Shown here: in pieces, positions 51,863 through 60,701 of the stretch
How the letters are laid out: each line of letters begins with the position of its first letter
Numbering within the stretch: position 1 is the stretch's first letter
Source: Clostridium_AD sp050717535
GTDB lineage: Bacteria > Bacillota > Clostridia > Clostridiales > Clostridiaceae
Assembly (NCBI RefSeq): GCF_050717535.1
Contig: NZ_JBOITM010000081.1
Span: forward strand, 14,609-78,608
Length of the DNA: 64,000 nucleotides
Direction: 5' to 3'
Translations under genes and position numbers: made by a program
The notes under the pieces: model-generated
What the model saw: the letters and a program-made list of their open reading frames with translations, nothing else
The model's database searches: none
What the model was told of the DNA's origin: nothing

Positions 51863-53266
51863 ATGAAATTAGCAAAAAAATTATCTTTGGGTTTTCTTCT
51901 TACCGCAATTGTATCTATACTCATTGCAGTGTTAATTTCAAATTATATGATTGGTAAAAAATTTAACAATTATTTAATTGATGAACATAAAAACAAAGTA
52001 AACAAAATTGCAACTACAATAGATGGCTTATACAACGAGAAATCAGGCTTTTCTTCTAGTAATAAAGATGAAATACTAAGATATGCTAATGCAGAAGAAT
52101 TGTATATAGAAGTGAAAAATATAAACGGAGTGGTACTTTTTACCTCAGGTAATTCAAACCTACAAAACAAAACAATGATGGGTTCAATGATGAATTCAAT
52201 GATGAATAATTTTTCTGAAATAAAACCAGGACAATACACTGAAGATAACTATCCATTAAGTAAAAATAATAAAAAAATTGGAACTATAGTCTTTGGATAT
52301 TACGGCACGTCTTTTTTAAATACAGGGGCACTAACTTTCAAAACGACCTTGAATCACTCGTTTTTTCTTTCTGGCTTTATAGCTTTGATTTTCGGGTTAA
52401 TAGTAAGCATCCTACTTTCAAAGCAAATATCCTCACCCTTAACAAAAATCACTGATACTGCTAATAAAATTAGAAATGGAGATTTAGAAGCTAGATCTCA
52501 TGTCGCATCCCGAACCAAAGAAATAAATGATTTAGAAGCTTCAATTAACTATCTTGCACAAACCCTACAAAAGCAAGAGCTTCTTCGGAAAAGATTGACG
52601 TCAGACATGGCTCATGAGCTCCGGACACCTCTTACCAATTTAAAATCACACATAGAAGCATTACTAGATAGGGTTTGGGAACCTACTGAGAAAATACTTA
52701 CAAGCTTTTATGAAGAAATAGAACGGTTAATAAAATTAGTTGAAGGACTTAACAATATAGCTAAATTAGAACAAACAAATCTAAATTTAAATAAATCTAG
52801 ATTTAACTTATCATTGGAACTTAAAAAAATAATAACCTCTTTTGAACCTCAGTATAATAGTTCAGAGCTAAAGCTCTATTCAAGTTTGATTCCAAATGTG
52901 GTTGTATTAATGGATAAAGACAAATTAAAGCAAGTTATGTATAATTTACTTTCAAATTCACTTAAATATTCAAAGATGAATGGAGAAATTAAACTAACTC
53001 TAAAGTCTAAAGATGATAACATTATTGTAGAATTAAAGGACAACGGAATCGGAATCTCCGAAAAAGACTTGCCCTTTATATTTGAAAGATTTTACAGAAG
53101 TGATGAGTCTCGTGATAAAAATACCGGTGGTACTGGCATAGGTTTAACTATTGTAAAAGCTATTGTTGAAGCTCATAATGGTAAAATTAATGTAAAGAGT
53201 ACGTTAGGTGAAGGAAGTACTTTTGTACTTCTGTTTCCTAAATCAATATTAAAGCCAGATAAATAA
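51863..53266 (+). CDS. Sensor histidine kinase with Met-rich extracytoplasmic loop
   Basis: 467 residues. Helices at about 9-30 and 165-185 enclose a sensor domain that contains three Met pairs in a row: Met105/106, Met109/110 and Met113/114 (MMGSMMNSMMNN). HAMP, HisKA (SDMAHELRTPLTN) and HATPase (GTGIGLTIVKAIV) domains follow. Paired Met residues outside the membrane are a plausible Cu(I) or Ag(I) site, so a copper sensor is likely by inference. The stop codon lies in the loop of the terminator hairpin. Confidence 0.9.
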   Translation: MKLAKKLSLGFLLTAIVSILIAVLISNYMIGKKFNNYLIDEHKNKVNKIATTIDGLYNEKSGFSSSNKDEILRYANAEELYIEVKNINGVVLFTSGNSNLQNKTMMGSMMNSMMNNFSEIKPGQYTEDNYPLSKNNKKIGTIVFGYYGTSFLNTGALTFKTTLNHSFFLSGFIALIFGLIVSILLSKQISSPLTKITDTANKIRNGDLEARSHVASRTKEINDLEASINYLAQTLQKQELLRKRLTSDMAHELRTPLTNLKSHIEALLDRVWEPTEKILTSFYEEIERLIKLVEGLNNIAKLEQTNLNLNKSRFNLSLELKKIITSFEPQYNSSELKLYSSLIPNVVVLMDKDKLKQVMYNLLSNSLKYSKMNGEIKLTLKSKDDNIIVELKDNGIGISEKDLPFIFERFYRSDESRDKNTGGTGIGLTIVKAIVEAHNGKINVKSTLGEGSTFVLLFPKSILKPDK

Positions 53267-53279
53267 CTTATCTGGCTTT
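53251..53279 (+). terminator. Intrinsic terminator of the kinase gene
   Basis: Perfect 12-bp arms 53251-53262 and 53268-53279, with the kinase stop codon (53264-53266) in the loop. Confidence 0.8.
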
Positions 53280-53282
53280 AAA

Positions 53283-53460
53283 TCATCCCTTACTTCTTTA
53301 TGCACTATAGGTTTAATATTCTCAGATACCTCTATTAAGCCTAATGTAGTGCTATTTATAATGATTCCATAGACACCGAATTTATCAAAAGTTAGCGAAA
53401 CCTGGTTAATTCCTTTTTTGACTGCAAAGGTCACAATAGGTTTAGAATCAAAAATATGTA
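53283..53460 (-). pseudogene. C-terminal remnant of a SafE-cupredoxin gene (copy 1)
   Basis: About 175 bases match, at roughly 90 percent by eye, the 3' end of the intact gene at 60702-62483 (shared phrases GVYGII, NSTTLGLIEVSENI, KPIV, KEVRD). The rest of that gene is missing. It lies directly before FTR1 copy 1, in the same order as the intact pair at 60702-63260. Confidence 0.88.
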
Positions 53461-53501
53461 GATAAAATTAATTATTCAAAATATCACAATTTACAAGTAT
53501 T

Positions 53502-54317
53502 CTATTTTTTCAATTCCTTATGCCAAATAAAAAACATGATAAATGTGTAAACATATTGAACAACGAATTGTATGATTTCTGGCTTTGAGTACCATCCGAA
53601 TAAAACGTAAAGAGGAAGCCCTATAATACCTTCTTTATGGTAGAATATAGTTTTTGAAAGGTCGAAAGCCTTAATAAAAATAGGACTTGTACTTGCAAGT
53701 ATATTTAAAGAATTTAGTGCAGACAATCCTTCGTGAATGCCATAGCCTAGTAAAAAACCAGCTTGTAAAATCAAATATACTAAAGTTATATTAAATAATA
53801 TTTTTAAATTTATTTTCACTAAAGAAAAATAAATCAATATTGCAAAAATTAATGCTGCAAAAACCCCTGAAAATATTGATAATAAAGTATATTTACCTGC
53901 AAAAATAAATATTGCAATTTCAGCACCTTCACGAGCAACCATAATAAATGTAATACTAAAAATTCCTAAAGCTGAAAGATTAGTTTTAACTTGTTTTTGA
54001 ACTTCTGCAATCATGTTTCTTCCATGTTTTATCATCCAATAAATAAAAGTAGTTATCAATATTAGTGCTAAAATACTAGCCGAACTTTCCCACACCTTAG
54101 ATAATTCCTCCATTTTACCAATAGATTTAGATATATAGAATAAAATTGCACCAATTCCTATTGAAGCTAAAATTCCTACTAAAGCTCCTAAAAAGGCATT
54201 CTTTCTGAAAGTAATATTGCCACTTTTTTTCAAATATTGAAGTATAATTACTACAATTAAGAAAGCTTCAAGGCCTTCTCTAAAACCCATAATTAGTCCT
54301 TGTAAAAAATTTTCCAT
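53502..54317 (-). CDS. FTR1-family iron permease (intact copy)
   Basis: 271 residues and about seven helices. The two iron-binding R-E-x-x-E motifs of the family are present: REGLE at 13-17 in helix 1 and REGAE at 129-133 in helix 4. It imports iron across the membrane, usually with an oxidase or a periplasmic partner. No such partner is adjacent. The promoter carries a Fur-like dyad. A truncated duplicate lies at 62574. Confidence 0.92.
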   Translation of the reverse strand: MENFLQGLIMGFREGLEAFLIVVIILQYLKKSGNITFRKNAFLGALVGILASIGIGAILFYISKSIGKMEELSKVWESSASILALILITTFIYWMIKHGRNMIAEVQKQVKTNLSALGIFSITFIMVAREGAEIAIFIFAGKYTLLSIFSGVFAALIFAILIYFSLVKINLKILFNITLVYLILQAGFLLGYGIHEGLSALNSLNILASTSPIFIKAFDLSKTIFYHKEGIIGLPLYVLFGWYSKPEIIQFVVQYVYTFIMFFIWHKELKK

Positions 54318-54344
54318 TAATATAACACTCCTCTAAAAATGATA

Positions 54345-54370
54345 TTGAAAGTCATTTTCAATTAAGTATA
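54345..54370 (-). promoter_or_regulatory. Fur-like operator and -10 of FTR1
   Basis: TTGAAAGTCATTTTCAA (54345-54361) is a 7-1-7-type dyad of the Fur kind, lying just downstream of a minus-strand -10 TATACT (54370 to 54365), which suits iron repression. Confidence 0.75.
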
Positions 54371-54659
54371 ATGTGTATTTATACTTATGTCAATGTATAA
54401 AATAATTATTTTGGTATTTTTCTTAATATTGTTTATTGGTCCTTCATGATTTAGCTTACTAAGGATTTTCTAAAACAAGAGTTATAATATTCTTATTCTT
54501 ATTTATTTCTACATACCATCTTCATATAAATGTTATATTATAATAACATGTAGGCTTATAGTAGACATACTATGTAGCTGTTTTTAATAACATCATATAT
54601 TAAATGAGGATTGATCAATACCATACTAAAAAAGTAAGAATATTACTAGGAGGAAATAA
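54371..54659 (+). other. Leader of the amino-acid ABC operon with possible attenuator
   Basis: A hairpin at 54554-54578 (ATAGTA/TACTAT core) followed by five T could be an attenuator. No known riboswitch or T-box motif was recognised. Nothing else seen. Confidence 0.35.
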
Positions 54660-55454
54660 ATGAAAAAGTTAACTATATTAATTAGTTCTTTATTAATAAC
54701 ATCGGTAATCTTTGTAGGCTGTAGCATAAATAGTAATAATACCAAACCAACCGATTTATTATCAAAAATAAAGAGTGAAGGGAAAATACAAATTGGTACT
54801 GAGGGAACTTATGCGCCATATACTTTTCATGATAATACGGGGAAATTAACTGGATTTGATGTTGAAATTGCAGAGGAAATAGCTAAGCGTCTTGATGTAA
54901 AACCAGTATTTATAGAAACTAAGTGGGATGGAATGTTCGCAGGACTTGATGCCAAGAGATTTGACATGATAGTAAATCAAGTTGGTATTAAGGCGGATAG
55001 ACAAGAAAAATATGATTTTTCAGATCCCTATATAGTCTCAAAAGCAGTACTCATAGTAAATACAGCAGATACTACTATTAAAAAGTTTGCGGATTTAAAA
55101 AGCAAGAAATCTGCTCAATCATTAACTAGCAATTTAGCTAAAATTGCAGAAGATAATGGTGCCATACTTCAACCAGTTGAAAGCTTTAATCAAGCAATTG
55201 ACCTTTTAACGTCTAAGAGAGTAAACGCCACAATTAATGATAATTTATCTTACTTTGATCTTAAAAAGCAAAAGCCAGACCTTGCTATAAAGATTGTAGA
55301 TAAGAAAGAAAATGCACAGCCAAATGCAGCGATTTTTAATAAGGGAAATAAAAAATTAGTAGAGGCAGTTAATAAAGCAATAAAGGACATGAAAGCAGAT
55401 AGTACTTATTCTAAGATTTCTAATAAGTGGTTTGCTGCAGATGTATCAAAATAA
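54660..55454 (+). CDS. Amino-acid ABC transporter substrate-binding lipoprotein, cystine type
   Basis: 264 residues. A lipobox places the lipid-bearing Cys at residue 21 (IFVGCSI). The family 3 solute-binding fold shows GTEGTYAPYTFHD, GFDVEIAEEIAKRL and FDMIVNQVGIKADRQEKYDFSDPY. The last phrase and overall pattern are closest to cystine binding proteins (TcyA/FliY type), but other polar amino acids are possible. First of a three-gene importer operon. ATG follows AGGAGG. Confidence 0.88.
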   Translation: MKKLTILISSLLITSVIFVGCSINSNNTKPTDLLSKIKSEGKIQIGTEGTYAPYTFHDNTGKLTGFDVEIAEEIAKRLDVKPVFIETKWDGMFAGLDAKRFDMIVNQVGIKADRQEKYDFSDPYIVSKAVLIVNTADTTIKKFADLKSKKSAQSLTSNLAKIAEDNGAILQPVESFNQAIDLLTSKRVNATINDNLSYFDLKKQKPDLAIKIVDKKENAQPNAAIFNKGNKKLVEAVNKAIKDMKADSTYSKISNKWFAADVSK

Positions 55455-55466
55455 TAAGGTGAAGAT

Positions 55467-56150
55467 ATGAATTTTGATGCACAAACACTAAGAATATTCG
55501 AAATAGTTAAAGATTCTTTCTTTCCTTTATTAATAGCAGGTATGAAGGTTACTTTTCCACTAGCAGTGGGTTCTTTTATACTTGGCTCAATTTTGGCTAT
55601 GTTAACGGCTCTGGCTCGTATTTCAAAATACAAATCATTAGTTTTAATATCAAAATTTTATGTTTGGATAATAAGAGGTACCCCACTCCTCATACAGCTC
55701 TTTATAATATTCTACGGATTGCCAAAGACCGGTATAATAATTGGAGCATTACCAGCAGCAATAATAGGCTTTACTTTAAACGTTGGAGCTTATAACTCGG
55801 AAGTAATTAGGGCAGCAATTCTATCAATTCCTAAGGGGCAATGGGAGGCAGCATCATCTATTGGTATGACTCATACTCAAGCGTTAATACGTGTAATATT
55901 GCCACAGGCAGCTAGAGTATCAGTTCCGCCTCTTTCGAATTCCTTTATAAGTCTTGTTAAAGATACATCACTAGCAGCGGCAATTACATTAACTGAAATG
56001 TTTCAGATTGCTCAAAGAATAAATGCTGCAACATATGAGCCACTAGTATTATACATTGAAGTAGCCTTTATATATCTGTTGTTTTGTACTATATTATCTA
56101 CACTTCAACAGAGGGTAGAGAAAAAACTTGAAAGATATGTGGGTAGATAA
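55467..56150 (+). CDS. Amino-acid ABC transporter permease
   Basis: 227 residues with five helices. The family EAA-type loop that docks the ATPase reads GQWEAASSIGMTHTQALIRVILPQA (in two joined parts), and the N-terminal polar amino-acid permease motif is IIRGTPLLIQLFI. It forms the membrane channel of the cystine-type importer. ATG follows AAGGTGAAG, 12 bases after the binding-protein gene. Confidence 0.92.
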   Translation: MNFDAQTLRIFEIVKDSFFPLLIAGMKVTFPLAVGSFILGSILAMLTALARISKYKSLVLISKFYVWIIRGTPLLIQLFIIFYGLPKTGIIIGALPAAIIGFTLNVGAYNSEVIRAAILSIPKGQWEAASSIGMTHTQALIRVILPQAARVSVPPLSNSFISLVKDTSLAAAITLTEMFQIAQRINAATYEPLVLYIEVAFIYLLFCTILSTLQQRVEKKLERYVGR

Positions 56151-56163
56151 TTGGAGGAAATGC

Positions 56164-56907
56164 ATGATTAATATACAAAACTTACACAAAAGCTTTTGTG
56201 ATAATGAGATTTTAAAAGGTATAGATTTGCGAGTTGCAAAGGGTGAGACAACTATTATAATAGGACCGTCGGGTTCAGGTAAAACCACTCTTCTTAGGTG
56301 TATTAATTTATTAGAAATGCCTAATTGTGGAACAATCACCATTGGAAACAGTAAACTTACTTTTGGTGAAAACAAACGTCCTAATGAAAAGGAAATACTG
56401 ACATTACGCAAGAATACAGGAATGGTATTTCAAGGGTTTCATTTGTTTCCTCATATGACAGTAGTGGAAAACATTATGGAAGGACCTATTACTGTACTTA
56501 AGCAACCTAAAAAGGTAGCCCATGATAAGGCGCTAATGCTTTTAGATAAGGTTGGCCTTACTGAAAAATGTAATAGCTATCCTCATGAGCTTTCGGGTGG
56601 ACAACAACAAAGAGTTGCTATTGCACGTGCAATGGCTATAGAGCCACTAGTATTGTTGTTTGATGAGCCAACATCTGCACTAGATCCAGAGCTTGAAACA
56701 GAGGTACTTAAAGTTATGAAGGAACTATCTGTTGAGGGAATGACAATGGTAGTTGTTACTCATAATATGAGTTTTGCAAGAGAAGTAGCAGACAATATAA
56801 TATTTATAGACAACGGAATAATTGCATACAAGGGAACTCCTGAGAAATTATTCAGTAACACAGCTAGCATGCGATTAAAACAATTTTTAAATCTAGTAAC
56901 AGATTAA
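56164..56907 (+). CDS. Amino-acid ABC transporter ATP-binding protein
   Basis: 247 residues from ATG 56164, six bases after TTGGAGG. The upstream ATG at 56128 is inside the permease gene. Walker A GPSGSGKT, the signature LSGGQQQRVAIARAM and Walker B LLLFDEPTSALDPE are those of the polar amino-acid uptake family. Last gene of the importer. A terminator follows at 56926. Confidence 0.93.
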   Translation: MINIQNLHKSFCDNEILKGIDLRVAKGETTIIIGPSGSGKTTLLRCINLLEMPNCGTITIGNSKLTFGENKRPNEKEILTLRKNTGMVFQGFHLFPHMTVVENIMEGPITVLKQPKKVAHDKALMLLDKVGLTEKCNSYPHELSGGQQQRVAIARAMAIEPLVLLFDEPTSALDPELETEVLKVMKELSVEGMTMVVVTHNMSFAREVADNIIFIDNGIIAYKGTPEKLFSNTASMRLKQFLNLVTD

Positions 56908-56925
56908 ATAATAGATTATTTGAGG

Positions 56926-56965
56926 AGAAAAACAAATGAAATCTGAGTCATTTAATTGTTTTTCT
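56926..56965 (+). terminator. Intrinsic terminator of the amino-acid ABC operon
   Basis: AGAAAAACAA (56926-56935) pairs with TTGTTTTTCT (56956-56965), with an inner TGA/TCA pair. Confidence 0.75.
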
Positions 56966-56975
56966 CTATACATTT

Positions 56976-57008
56976 ATTCTACTACTCAATTGTGTAGTAA
57001 TTATGAGG
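56976..57008 (-). promoter_or_regulatory. Orphan CTTCATA-type box and -10
   Basis: Minus strand: CCTCATAATTA then CTACACAATT (57008 to 56988), six bases, then TAGAAT (56981 to 56976). About 50 bases here resemble the region 45993-46042. It points at the terminator and 3' end of the ABC operon, so no gene is served in the present arrangement. Confidence 0.6.
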
Positions 57009-57053
57009 CTAATATATATCCTAATTAATACTTTTAATAATCTTATAATAAAT

Positions 57054-57095
57054 AAAATGCCTAAGCATTATATTTATTATAACACCTGGCATTTT
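57054..57095 (-). terminator. Terminator of the LDCC gene
   Basis: AAAATGCC (57054-57061) pairs with GGCATTTT (57088-57095). A T-rich tail follows on the minus strand. Confidence 0.6.
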
Positions 57096-57118
57096 CATAT
57101 TTTAATTTTATGCTATTT

Positions 57119-57259
57119 CTATTTTTTATTTTTTATGGGATTATTATTTTTATTATCATTTAGTCCACAGCAATCTAGCTTTTTATCACCAAAAGATTCT
57201 TCATTTGCTTTTTCCATACGTTTTATAAAATTATCATACCATTTCTTTAATTTCTTCAA
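57119..57259 (-). CDS. LDCC-motif small putative metal-binding protein
   Basis: 46 residues. The product begins KKLKKWYDNF, has a basic amphipathic helix, then KKLDCCGLN and an Asn/Lys-rich tail. The LDCC motif defines a small protein family thought to bind metal through the adjacent cysteines. Start is TTG 57259 with GGAGG seven bases upstream (57271 to 57267). It lies between the copper genes and the ABC operon and has its own CTTCATA-type promoter, so a copper-related role is plausible. Confidence 0.8.
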   Translation of the reverse strand: MKKLKKWYDNFIKRMEKANEESFGDKKLDCCGLNDNKNNNPIKNKK

Positions 57260-57323
57260 TTTTATACCTCCAATGATTTTATTTCACAATTATTATATAT
57301 ATTTATGTTTAATATTAATATTA

Positions 57324-57356
57324 TTTATAAGTTTAGTATAACATTTTCATATGAAG
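57324..57356 (-). promoter_or_regulatory. CTTCATA-type response-regulator box and -10 (LDCC protein)
   Basis: Minus strand: CTTCATATGAA then AATGTTATAC (57356 to 57336), six bases, then TATAAA (57329 to 57324). Second half weaker. Confidence 0.6.
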
Positions 57357-57381
57357 ATAATATGAATATCAGAAATTCAAA

Positions 57382-57552
57382 TTATATTTCTTTAATCGTT
57401 CTTAATCCAAGTATGCCCTTTTGCTTAAAGCTATTGCGCCATCTTCTACCTACTCCAATATAGCAATCCCCTCCAAGGTCTTTTAGGTCCTCGCTAACAT
57501 GATTTGAACAATGTCCACAGCTCATACCTTCGATGTATATTTTCTTCTTCAT
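57382..57552 (-). pseudogene. Copper chaperone (CopZ-type HMA) gene with a damaged 3' half
   Basis: From ATG 57552 the product reads MKKKIYIEGMSCGHCSNHV, a normal heavy-metal-associated start with the CxxC copper site. After LKDLGG the sequence loses the family pattern. A neighbouring frame holds EDGAIALSKRAYLD, the expected strand, so at least one frameshift has occurred. The protein would keep the CxxC loop but not the full beta-alpha fold. It follows copA by about 45 bases on the same strand, the usual place for copZ. Confidence 0.7.
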
Positions 57553-57598
57553 TTTTATTTTCCCTTTCAAAATTTATTTTTTCTTATAAATAGAAATT

Positions 57599-60049
57599 TT
57601 ATCTTAATGGCTTAAAGCCCTTTAAGCGTAATGCGTTTGTTAAAACTGAAACTGAACTAAAACTCATTGCCAATGCTGCAATAATAGGATTTAGAAGTGG
57701 GCCACCAAATAAATGTAGCACTCCCATTGCCACTGGTATTCCTAATATATTGTAACCAAAAGCCCAAAATAAGTTTTGCTTTATATTAGTTATAGTTTTC
57801 TTACTTAGTTGCAGTGCTGTAGGCACATCCATTAAATCACTTCTCATAAGTACTATATCTGCAGATTCCATCGCTACGTCTGTACCTGATCCTATAGCTA
57901 TGCCAATATCTGCCTGAGCTAGTGCTGGTGCATCATTGATTCCATCCCCAACCATAGCAACTTTTTTACCTTCAGCTTGAAGCTTCTTAACTTCATTTGC
58001 TTTATCCTCTGGCAGAACTTCTGCCAGTACTATATCAATACCAACTTGAGCCGCAATAGCTGCTGCAGTCCTCTTGTTATCACCAGTTATCATTGCAACT
58101 TCTATTCCCATGGTATGGAGTCTTTCTATTGCCTTTTTACTATTTTCTTTAACGGTATCAGCAACTGCAATGATTCCACTTAACTTATTCTCTATAGCGA
58201 TATACATAGGAGTTTTGCCTTCCTCAGCAAGTTTGTTTGAAACCTCCTCTAATTTTTCTAAGGGAATTTTACGGTCGCACATAAGTTTTCTATTCCCTAA
58301 TACTATTTTATTACCATCTATACTAACTTCTATTCCATAACCAGGTATAGCTTTAAAACTTTCTACTTTCTTAAATTCTAAGGATTTCTCTTCTGCTCCC
58401 TTAACTATAGCCTCACCTAATGGATGTTCAGATCCTTTTTCAGCTGATGCAGCTATTACGAGCAAATAATTCTGGGAAGTACCCTCTACCGTAACTATAT
58501 CAGTTAACTTTGGTTTCCCTTCAGTAAGTGTTCCAGTTTTATCAAATACTATGGTTTGAATTTTGTGTGCTGTTTCCAGCGCTACACCGCTTTTTATAAG
58601 TACCCCATACTCTGCACCTTTACCGGTTCCAACCATTATCGCTGTAGGTGTTGCCAGACCAAGAGCACAAGGACACGCTATTACAAGCACTGAAATGAAT
58701 ATTGTTAATGAAAATACTACGGATTGGCCAGTTAATAGCCAAGCTATTGATGAAACTAAGGCAAGCCCTATAACCACAGGTACAAAATAACTTGAAATAA
58801 CGTCTGCCATATTTGCTATAGGAGCTTTTGATCCTTGCGCATTTTCAACTAATGTTATTATTTGTGCAAGAGCTGTATCCTTACCAACTTTAGTTGCTTT
58901 AAATTTAATAGAACCATTTTTATTTATACTTGCACCAATTATTTTATGACCAATACTTTTTTCTACTGGCATACTCTCACCAGTAAGCATTGATTCATCA
59001 ACAGATGTAGTTCCTTCTACTACTTCTCCATCTACAGGCATTTTTTCACCTGGTTTAACTACTACTATATCCCCAACTTCTACTTCATCAATTGAAATCT
59101 CAACTTCTTTATCCTCTCTTATTATAATTGCGGTTTTAGGTACAAGTCCCATGAGTTTTTTAATTGCCTCAGAAGTTTTTCCTTTAGTTACCGTTTCTAA
59201 ATACTTTCCAAGAGTTACTAGGGTTAAAATTATACCTGCAGATTCAAAATACATCTCATAACCAGTATTGCCAATCAATGTTTCATATACAGCAAATATA
59301 CTATATAAAAATGCAGCAGATGCTCCCATTGATATCAATGAATCCATATTGGGACTTAATCTAAATAGTGATTTAAATCCAACTATAAAATATTTTCTAC
59401 CTGTATACATTATTGGTATAACAAGCGCTAATTGTATAAGAGCATAAACTTTAGTATGCATCATTGGATTAATAATTTCTGGCAACATAATATTAAGTTT
59501 TATAGCAATCATTGGTACCATAGCAACTAATAACAATGGAACTCCAAAAATTGCAGAAATCAAAAATCTATTCCATATAGCCTTTATTTCTTTTTCCTTT
59601 TTTTCTTTATCCATATCTACGTTGCTCTCGTCCTCTACAGCCTTATATCCAGCTTTTTCAATTGCCTTCTTTATATCTGCTGTTCTTACTAATGATGGTT
59701 CAAAAGAAATAGTTAGTTTTTCAGTTGCAAAGTTAACATTTGCTTCTATTACCCCTGGTAATTTCTTAGAAATTCTTTCTATATTCTTTGCACAAGCAGC
59801 ACATGTCATGCCCTCAAGCTTTAGTGTTTTATTAGTTGTTTGGACCGCTATTTTATACCCGGCTTTTTCAACTACACTTTGTATATCTTCTAATTTTATC
59901 AATGCATCATCATAATTTATGTTTAATTTTTCTGTAGCAAAATTTACACTTGCCTCTTGGACGCCAGGCAATTTATTTGAAACTCTTTCTATAGTTTTTG
60001 CACAGGCCGCACAGGTCATCCCTTCAATTTTAAGTGCTTTATTTATCAT
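57599..60049 (-). CDS. copA: Cu(I)-exporting P-type ATPase
   Basis: 816 residues. Two N-terminal HMA domains each have GMTCAAC (first pair Cys13/Cys16, second near residue 85). Then come eight helices with the copper CPC site in IACPCALG (about residue 460), the phosphorylation site DKTGT (about 503), the nucleotide site HPLGEA and the hinge GDGINDAPALAQADIG. It pumps Cu(I) out of the cytoplasm. It starts 17 bases after csoR and should be released when CsoR binds copper. Confidence 0.97.
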   Translation of the reverse strand: MINKALKIEGMTCAACAKTIERVSNKLPGVQEASVNFATEKLNINYDDALIKLEDIQSVVEKAGYKIAVQTTNKTLKLEGMTCAACAKNIERISKKLPGVIEANVNFATEKLTISFEPSLVRTADIKKAIEKAGYKAVEDESNVDMDKEKKEKEIKAIWNRFLISAIFGVPLLLVAMVPMIAIKLNIMLPEIINPMMHTKVYALIQLALVIPIMYTGRKYFIVGFKSLFRLSPNMDSLISMGASAAFLYSIFAVYETLIGNTGYEMYFESAGIILTLVTLGKYLETVTKGKTSEAIKKLMGLVPKTAIIIREDKEVEISIDEVEVGDIVVVKPGEKMPVDGEVVEGTTSVDESMLTGESMPVEKSIGHKIIGASINKNGSIKFKATKVGKDTALAQIITLVENAQGSKAPIANMADVISSYFVPVVIGLALVSSIAWLLTGQSVVFSLTIFISVLVIACPCALGLATPTAIMVGTGKGAEYGVLIKSGVALETAHKIQTIVFDKTGTLTEGKPKLTDIVTVEGTSQNYLLVIAASAEKGSEHPLGEAIVKGAEEKSLEFKKVESFKAIPGYGIEVSIDGNKIVLGNRKLMCDRKIPLEKLEEVSNKLAEEGKTPMYIAIENKLSGIIAVADTVKENSKKAIERLHTMGIEVAMITGDNKRTAAAIAAQVGIDIVLAEVLPEDKANEVKKLQAEGKKVAMVGDGINDAPALAQADIGIAIGSGTDVAMESADIVLMRSDLMDVPTALQLSKKTITNIKQNLFWAFGYNILGIPVAMGVLHLFGGPLLNPIIAALAMSFSSVSVLTNALRLKGFKPLR

Positions 60050-60066
60050 ATTACATCCTCCTTATA

Positions 60067-60336
60067 CTATTTATTACCAATTAGTTTAGCAAGTAGATCA
60101 ATTATTTCATCAACTTTATCCTCACCTGTATTGTTCAAAAATGCGTCTTTTACGCAATGATTAAGATGCTGTTTTAAAATTAACATATTCGCTTTTTTAA
60201 GTAGAGATTGTACCGCAATTATTTGATTTGAAACATCTATGCAATACCTACCTTGATCCATCATCTTTATTATCCCCTCAATTTGTCCTTTTGATGTCTT
60301 AAGTGATTGAATTGCTAGCTCTTGCTCCTTATTCAC
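60067..60336 (-). CDS. csoR: Copper-sensing repressor CsoR
   Basis: 89 residues, all helical. The Cu(I) ligands of the family are in place: Cys32, His57 and Cys61 (C-x24-H-x3-C). Start is GTG 60336, after AAGGAG. It represses its own operon with copA and copZ until copper binds. A CsoR-type operator lies 54 bases upstream (60390-60415), next to a CTTCATA-type box, so two inputs may meet at this promoter. Confidence 0.95.
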   Translation of the reverse strand: MNKEQELAIQSLKTSKGQIEGIIKMMDQGRYCIDVSNQIIAVQSLLKKANMLILKQHLNHCVKDAFLNNTGEDKVDEIIDLLAKLIGNK

Positions 60337-60389
60337 TTGAATTTCTCCTTCCTATATTCTCTCAAAGAGAGCTATTTCGTTCTATTTAA

Positions 60390-60415
60390 TACCCATCCCT
60401 ATAGGGGGGTGCATA
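60390..60415. promoter_or_regulatory. Candidate CsoR operator
   Basis: TACCC (60390-60394), the palindrome CCCTATAGGG (60397-60406) and GGGT resemble the G/C-tract dyads bound by CsoR proteins. It is a striking G+C island in A+T-rich DNA. Confidence 0.7.
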
Positions 60416-60459
60416 CATTTTAAAAAAATATTTATTATTAATATCTCTTCTTTAATTAC

Positions 60460-60492
60460 ATATTACCATATATTTGTGTAGATTTTATGAAG
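60460..60492 (-). promoter_or_regulatory. CTTCATA-type response-regulator box and -10 (csoR-copA)
   Basis: Minus strand: CTTCATAAAAT then CTACACAAAT (60492 to 60472), six bases, then TAATAT (60465 to 60460). Confidence 0.65.
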
Positions 60493-60701
60493 AACTTCAA
60501 TTTTATAAATTTATCCCTAAATCATATAAAAAATTATAAGAGAAAAAGTTATGAGAAGGACTAAATATATACCCTTTAAATATGTTGGCGTCATAATTTC
60601 GTCATGGCTTTTAATTTCATACTTTCCATTCCTTTTTAGACCATCAGACTATTTATTTCAATTAGTTGTTAATAGTCCCAATTTATTCATCATACGTTAG
60701 T
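60493..60701. other. Intergenic, no gene seen
   Basis: A+T-rich 3' flank of the SafE gene and upstream flank of csoR. No supported gene. Confidence 0.45.

Noticed and set aside
54520..54544. CTTCATATAAATG followed by TATAAT upstream of the amino-acid ABC operon
   Set aside because: The distance from box start to -10 is 19 bases rather than the fixed 27, so it does not fit the response-regulator set.
54600..54650. Possible riboswitch or T-box before the cystine-type transporter
   Set aside because: No conserved T-box, SAM or lysine riboswitch motif could be found, only a weak hairpin.
57003..57341. Plus-strand open frame of 112 codons
   Set aside because: No ribosome site and low-complexity Phe/Leu-rich composition. 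It is antisense to the LDCC gene and its promoter, which have good signals.
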